The notes below the pieces were generated by a model, which worked only from the letters and a program-made list of their open reading frames with translations, was not told where the DNA came from and searched no databases. The position numbers were made by a program, and so were the translations under genes. Shown one piece after another: positions 58,501 through 64,000 of a stretch of 64,000 nt of DNA; within the stretch, counting starts at the first letter, position 1, and each line of letters opens with the position of its first letter. The DNA comes from Owenia fusiformis (lineage: Eukaryota > Annelida > Polychaeta > Sabellida > Oweniidae), in NCBI GenBank assembly GCA_903813345.2, contig CAIIXF020000001.1, positions 38,845,366 to 38,909,365 on the forward strand, read 5' to 3'.

Positions 58501-61500
58501 TGTAAGATTGAGTCAATCAGTAACAAATCCTTCACATGTATAACATGGCTATTGTTACTATGCTGCAGAAACATATGGTGACTATTATGCAGAAAATAAC
58601 TTTCTGATTTTTTAAATTATATTTGGTAACTTTACTTCATCAACTGGACTGATCATATTGCAGTTTTTCAGAATCGTAAATTCAAATAATTTCAAATATA
58701 TTGCTTCATCATGTATCAAAATAAATTCTTCTACATATTTCAAATTGTGCAGACATCATATAGACCCCAGGCCCGCAGCCAGAATTTTCCAAGGGGGGTT
58801 CACTTTTCCAAAAAATTCTAGGGGGGTTCACTTTGGCAAATTTGGCCAAAAATCTCTCAAAAAATAGTCAGAATGGTGAAAAACTGCATGATTTTGAAAG
58901 AAATTTTGGCCAGGGGGGGAGTTTGCCTGAACCCCCCATGGCTACGGGCCTGGACCCAGTGAGAATATGAACTAACACTGAATATAGTCAACTCCCAGTA
59001 AATATTGTATGTGGAATAACTGTAATGAGTAAAGGTCACACAGTAAGGAAGAAAAATGGTCCTCACCTCTTTTGATTTATTCTCAATGCTCTCTCTAGGC
59101 TTCTTGCCAATCTGATGCTTTGAGTGTTTGGAACTTCTAGACTGCAATACAATATTTAATCACTTTTTATAACATTTCCTCTCAATAGAATCAATATTTA
59201 TGCACATAAGTATGACGTTGTAATGCATGAATCTTATGTTCTCTAAATCAATGTTATGATGATGTAGACATTGATACAATTTATTGTCTTCCTCTTTAAA
59301 GAAACCACATGGAAGACATCTTCTGAAAGTCATATAATGTGATGTTTGCACCTCAAACCTATTACATCATCTCTGATCAAAAAGAGAGACTATTAATGAA
59401 GCACATCAGTAGTCTCTAACTGTTTTAAACTTCCTAACTTGTACATATGAAAACTTACTGAATCAGATCTATGTGATGGTTTTCCATGTCTCAGATCATC
59501 AGCAGACATCCTTACAAGATTATAAGGGGTTATTCTTCCATAAAGCACCTCCTTGTACAACACCTGGAAAACATTTGAGTCATAACTTTTATTCAAGTGG
59601 AATTGAATTCACGTTCATCATAAATGCACATTTCATTTATAGGAAATAAGTCACAACTAGCTGTTACAGAGAACTGGCTAAAACAAATTGTATAATTTGC
59701 ATAACATGTCCTTTACATTTTGTTATATATTATACATGTACTTAGATATACAATACAGAAATATGCATCAACTTCATAAGAATATAATATACATTACATG
59801 TATTTGTAATCATTATAATAGGAAATAAAAAAATAAAAATAAAACTTCATAAGAAATTAGAGTCTTACCCTGTTCTGACTGTCTTTCAGATTGACTACTA
59901 TTCTCCTAGATTTCTCCTTATATCTCTGATTGGCCTCAGTGTAATGTTTGAAAAGTTCTTCCTCAATTGTGAGTGCTAACTTCTTGGCCTCTGTTGATGA
60001 TGTCATAACATCATCTGATGCGTCAGCCCTGAAGTTGAATAAATTAACTGAATAAACATTGTATTTCATGAAACTAGACATATAAAAAATATATAGACTT
60101 AAAAATGTAAGATCATTTTTAACTCTCAGCATAAACACAAAGCAGCAAATATTAAACCAAAATTTCAAGTTCACCAATGTCTAAAGAATATGCACAAATA
60201 TTTGAAAAGGGAAATTAGACAAGTGCAATGTTCATTAGCATTGGACAGACAATTCAGTGTTACCTATAACAGTATTACTTTGACATAACAGAAATCAATT
60301 AGAAACATAGATGGCTATTTGTATCTGCTCCTGGCACTTTGAGCGCACTGGATGGTGTCAGAATAAGAAATGCATATCACAGTCGAAATGTTGACACATG
60401 CGCAGACCTCTATTTAGTGATATTTTCATTTCAAATATGGCGGCCAATCCGATGTCTGACGACCCTTACAAAGAATCTAGGCAGTGTGCAATTTTACCTC
60501 CTGTGAAATAACAAGTGGAATTTAGTAGTTGTTTTGTGTTTTATTATCATTCTGCATCGTAATTCTATGTGATGTGGTGTTGAAATGTCAGCAGAAATAC
60601 ATATCCATACGATAATCGAGTGAATCAGATAACAGATTTTTCGAAAACACGTCTCGTGCTAAGCGTGTAAAAACTTGTATTAACATGCTCAAAAGTGCCA
60701 ATGTGCACATCAATGTCAAGCTAAATCAATGTTGTGTCTAAAACAGGTACCTGATCTACTCAAAACAGCTTGTCATTCACGTATACACGCTTAGCAAACA
60801 CGGCGAAATGATCTGAATCTTGGAATTTCGTTTGAGAGCTAGTAATGTTTGCTCCGGTCTTCGTCATAAGTGTTCATCAGACTTCACGCATGCTCAGGAG
60901 AAAAACCATCAACCAATCACGTTTATAAATCAATTTTGCGCATGCGCCTTACAACGGTAAAGAAATTTGTATTTATAAACGAACCAATTTGAGATAACCC
61001 GATATCAGTCGGAGAAATCTGACGATCTACGAAACTCACTTCAAAAAATCAAATGCGGACTGACGGCGTATTCTACTATGTTTGGATCTAAGATTTTCAG
61101 CATAGATAAAGTCTTTTATGATCTTTCGAATGAGGTAAGTCTCTAGTTCGAAAGACAATCGTATCAACTTGAACAAAAGTTGAGTTTTGACGAAAAATTT
61201 TAACATGCGCAGAAGTCCCATTTTCGTTGTACCATATTGACTGATCAAATATGTACAAGAAATAATGTTACCTTTTAATAAGGGCATCACGTAGACTTCT
61301 GCGCACATTCAGTCTAACTGTAAATGAGTCATGGCCGATGTCTCCTGTAGAAGTGTGAGAGCTGGAACTGGTTGGTTCCTGTTTAGGTTGAGCTTCCTTC
61401 TTACTGCTCTCTACAGGCCTCTTCTCCTTGTTCAAGTACTTGCTGGGGATATTCACTTCTTTCCTTTCCTTTGATAAGTCTTTCTCTGAGGAAATAAGTG

Positions 61501-63120
61501 CCAATTGAAATATTAAGTGACATTTCGAAAAATCAGATTGCTCAATGTTTACCATGTTTGAAACTTATAAAAGTCCTGTCACGATCCCATCTAAAATAAG
61601 TTTCACTCTACACAATAACTTTTATAACTTGGAAAGTTTCATTCAATATTGGTATCAAACAGCAAGCTAATCATTCCAATTAATTCTCAATATATACAAG
61701 ATTCTTAAAACGTTTACAAAATGTTACCACCGATAATGCGACTTAATGATATGGCACTAACTTGATCCATATGAAGAGCTTGAGACATGCCCCACTTGTT
61801 GACCTGGCCTCAGCACCTCAAATGTTGAATGCCTCGTCAACCAAGCCTGAAGGTTATGGCTTGTAGGTGCATTAGGGCCTGTTAGTAGTTTACCAGTCTT
61901 GCGTTCCAATACTATGATACGCTCAACCATTTCTGGACCTGACTTTGCCTGCAAAATTTGAAGAGAATGAAATTACATGTACACAGCTATACTCATGGCC
62001 ATGGGTAGCCATAAGTTACACTTTAAGGAGTTTAAGCTAAACCTTTTAAGATAATCTGAAATAGTAAACACCAAGAAAGGGAGGACTAATCCCTAGAAGA
62101 CCAAAATTCTACACATTCTCTTAAAATGTCTCACAAAAAATGAATCTTAACAGGTACAACCTGCCTTTTATAACCACGCTGCTACCTAAACTGATCATGA
62201 TGTGATAAAACTACTGATCGTGATAAACTACTGATCATGATGTGATAAACTACTGATCATGATGTGATAAACTACTGATCATGATGTGATAAACTACTGA
62301 TCATGATGTGATAAACTACTGATCATGATGTGATAAAATACGATGTTTTAGTATGAATTGTGATATATCATGTTATCAGGTAACTGGTTACATATTGATT
62401 TAGAATTTAACACTAACTAGCCTAAACATATTTCTCAGGGACTAAACATACCTCAGCTTTCCACTTTCCCATGGCTCTATTGTCTTTCTCTTTGGCTATA
62501 AGTGAGAGGGACTCTTTGGCATGTTTGGCAATACATTCATCACTGCAGTAGACAGACTTCTCCCTTGCCCACTTCTTACACCCTGTGCTAATACAGTGCA
62601 GCCTATCTGGCCCTTCAACTTTCTTTGGAGAGCTCTATAAAGCAACACCTTTCTTGAGTAATTTATCTTAACCAAGAAATGCATTATTGGCCATTAATAC
62701 TCTTGCAACAATATAGGTTGGCCTATTTTGAAAAAATATATCAAAATGATTAAACAATCATAACAGTAAACGTAGATGCTTTTCTACCTTTAAGCTACTG
62801 CAGTAACAAGCATTATTTATCATGGCATTGTCAGGAAATAATTTTCTATTGCATCTACTAACTATCTGCTTAATAGCAGTTTAAGAGCCATAATTTTAAA
62901 AGAACTTATCTATTTTTCAGAATTTATTATCTACCTTGAAGACTTTGAATCTTTTCTTCTTCTTTTCCCCTTTATCTTTAATCTCAGTGCGAGTACGTAT
63001 CTCACCCAGCTGTTTGCTACCATCAGAGCCATCTAGTGATGACGTCTGCTTTGAACTCGAGCTGCTACTGGATGCAACTCCATCTTGCTGTTTTAATTTC
63101 TGCTCTTTCATCTCCCTCAA
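49560..63120 (-). CDS. DIDO1: Death inducer-obliterator 1 orthologue, C-terminal 2589 codons (5' part outside window)
   Basis: Exons: 62935-63120, 62452-62634, 61762-61948, 61272-61485, 59869-60028, 59459-59563, 59067-59141, 57799-58385, 57247-57406, 56953-57042, 56604-56799, 55939-56221, 55626-55723, 55196-55297, 49560-54703; all phases agree. Domains in order: a cysteine/histidine patch (CISTGCKKWAREKSVYCSDEC) like that after the PHD finger of DIDO1 and CFP1; a TFIIS central domain (VRRSLRDALIK through EVLYGRITPYNLVRMSADDL); the DIDO-specific HLFDLNCKICTGKIP; a SPOC domain (SVWKGFIFMPDVAKFLTQAY through LYSYLNSRNRCGV, IPPMMLPFDGPGLEDNRPH). SPOC domains of this family read phosphorylated RNA polymerase II tails. 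The last exon encodes a coiled coil (LTNSVEEQKKHLQTKKQMIE), YKPG/EYxP repeats, an RS-like charged region and a Gly/Pro/His/Gln tail. The PHD finger should be upstream of 63120. Confidence 0.92.
50030..50300 (-). repeat. In-frame HGGPQQ/HGGPHQ coding repeat of DIDO1
   Basis: About 15 units of 18 bp coding for HGGP-x-Q (x is Q, H or N), flanked by looser QxHGGPQ units. The unit length keeps the frame, so copy number can vary between alleles without frameshift. It makes long frames on other strands that are shadows. Confidence 0.88.
54771..55010. repeat. Dispersed 'GTCACCACC' repeat in DIDO1 intron
   Basis: Two tandem units of about 120 bp with AACAATATGTCACCACTTG, starting with GGCATTAACATGCAATATGT, the inverted form of the terminal block at 35670 and 47900. 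The plus-strand frame through it is not a gene. Confidence 0.65.
56247..56475. mobile_element. Degenerate GACG-element copy in DIDO1 intron
   Basis: Left: CCTGAGTAGCAAACCCCACAG; right: a GACAGACAGACAAAC tract, then CTGAATTTTGTTTGGTGGAA, the decayed equivalents of the family ends. Only about 230 bp long. Confidence 0.55.
57597..57680. repeat. Fragment of 'GTCACCACC' repeat
   Basis: AAGGCATTAACATGACAAAA then TGTCACCACCTTGTAAGTTG: the inverted terminal block of the repeat at 35670-35700 and 47900-47935, in a DIDO1 intron. Confidence 0.6.
58768..58952. mobile_element. 'GGCCCGTAGCC' MITE, copy 3, in DIDO1 intron
   Basis: Starts CAGGCCCGCAGCCAG and ends GGCTACGGGCCTG, 185 bp, flanked by the 5-bp direct repeat GACCC (58763-58767 and 58953-58957). 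Same family as 3529-3736. Confidence 0.85.
60400..61060. promoter_or_regulatory. Possible internal promoter in a DIDO1 intron
   Basis: This part of the intron before the TFIIS-M exon has more CpG than its surroundings. It contains a perfect NRF1 palindrome GCGCATGCGC (60938-60947), single NRF1-like CATGCGCA sites (about 60400 and 61200), CCAAT boxes (60911, 60980) and AAATATGGCGGCC at 60433, a YY1-like element. Such combinations mark TATA-less animal promoters. The direction is unclear: it could drive a short DIDO1 isoform (minus) or an unannotated plus-strand transcript. Confidence 0.3.
62185..62345. repeat. 22-bp minisatellite in DIDO1 intron
   Basis: About seven units of ACTACTGATCATGATGTGATAA (22 bp; one unit shortened). 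Each contains the palindrome TGATCA. No role is evident. Confidence 0.9.
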
Positions 63121-63234
63121 CTAAAATTAACAAGAAATCAGTTTTGAAAGCAAGATCACACTAAATATGCAAAATATACTGTGTTAATACTGTGTAGATT
63201 CAGGGTAATAAGTGAAATAATGACACATTTATTA

Positions 63235-63440
63235 AATTATGTTAGTATTTTCATGTTAATTATGAGACACGTGAATATGTGTGAAAGCAGAAAAAAACAA
63301 ATATATGCAAGCTTGTAGAGACACATGAATTTATGAGAGTAAGCAGACATACATAAGTGTATGGGAGTGAGCAGGGACACATCCATGTGTGCATTAGCGG
63401 GGAGACATGAATGTCTGTTAGTTAGCAGAGAGACATGCTC
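63235..63440. repeat. Degenerate ~40-bp repeat
   Basis: Five loose units with the pattern GAGACACATGAATxTGTG and AGTxAGCAG. Too diverged for firm boundaries. Confidence 0.45.
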
Positions 63441-63443
63441 ATA

Positions 63444-64000
63444 CGAGGGGTGATCAATAAGTAATGGACGCTTTTTTACACAGATACTTTTTATAGACCA
63501 ATCCCTTTGATTTTCCTACCAGTGATACATCATTCAATTATCTATCAATTCTGAAGATTTGAAGACAAGATATACAATACATGTTGATATATCCTTATTT
63601 CCGTGAAGGAGGTACAGGTACCCCGGGACCGACATTTACGTCACATATTCAGATTTTAGCCAGTTTGGTAAATTTCAGTTAGATTTGAACATTTTATATG
63701 CAACAAGTGTTGTGTTGTTTAATTTTTTGCTGACTGGTAACACAAACAGAAAATATTGTAATGTCAGAGTGTTGTATGGAAGGGGTTTGCAGGTCAATTC
63801 GAGAAAGCATTGAGTGGAAGAAAGGGGTGGTGAGAGAAGGGAACACCCTACTCCATATGGACAATGCACCTGCCCACAGATCTCAAAATGTTCAGAAAAC
63901 AATATCCCTGGACCTCAAAATTGAGCCCTTGGCCAATGCCCCATATTGTCCAGATCTGCTCACATGTGACTTGTTTATTTCTATACTACTTATTTCTATA
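63444..64000 (+). mobile_element. Mariner-type element, truncated by window end
   Basis: Begins CGAGGGGTGATCAATAAGTA after TA (63442-63443). From 63830 the frame LHMDNAPAHRSQNVQKT, then a PYCPDLLTCDLF motif encodes the end of a mariner transposase catalytic domain (second D in MDNAPAH, third in PYxPDLxxxD). Only about 400 bp separate the left end from the second catalytic Asp, so most of the N-terminal coding region is deleted. It lies in a DIDO1 intron. Confidence 0.75.

Overview
This is a eukaryotic nuclear window, AT-rich and full of introns, non-LTR retrotransposons, mariner and hAT-type DNA elements, and minisatellites. Intron structure, the gene set (NDUFV1, DIDO1, a FAM167-like gene) and the style of dispersed repeats (GACG-microsatellite elements, foldbacks, 'GGCCCGTAGCC' MITEs) suggest a marine invertebrate, most likely a lophotrochozoan (mollusc, brachiopod or annelid). 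That placement is an inference.

Layout. 1-1191: truncated L1/Tx1-like LINE on the minus strand. 1849-3399 (+): three-exon FAM167-family gene, with a decayed extra copy of exon 1 in intron 2. 4541-15337 (-): complete NDUFV1 (51-kDa FMN/Fe-S subunit of respiratory complex I), 11 exons that join in frame to 460 codons; its introns hold a hAT MITE, a large dispersed repeat, a tRNA-like SINE, a 117-bp tandem array that has copied the exon-4 splice donor, and a 729-bp foldback element. 15.6-28.6 kb: gene-poor, dominated by transposons, including a 2.1-kb foldback with 15-bp tandem arrays at both ends and an 8-bp target duplication. 28601-41361 (+): four-exon gene for a Ser/Thr-rich, mucin-like, single-pass membrane protein with a C-terminal PDZ-type ligand; its first intron carries a mariner remnant and a CR1/Jockey-like LINE with a long open reverse-transcriptase frame. 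42-48 kb: satellites, a 5'-truncated LINE with its target duplication, and a mariner-like foldback that contains its own 163-bp satellite. 49560-63120 (-): the C-terminal 2589 codons of a DIDO1 (death inducer-obliterator) orthologue, 15 exons covering the TFIIS-M and SPOC domains and a giant final exon; its PHD finger must lie beyond the window. 63444-64000: start of a mariner-type element.

No operon or shared pathway links the genes: NDUFV1 acts in mitochondria, DIDO1 on chromatin and RNA polymerase II, and the mucin-like protein at the cell surface. All exon models were built by hand from splice sites, reading phase and remembered family sequence; no alignment or transcript data were used.
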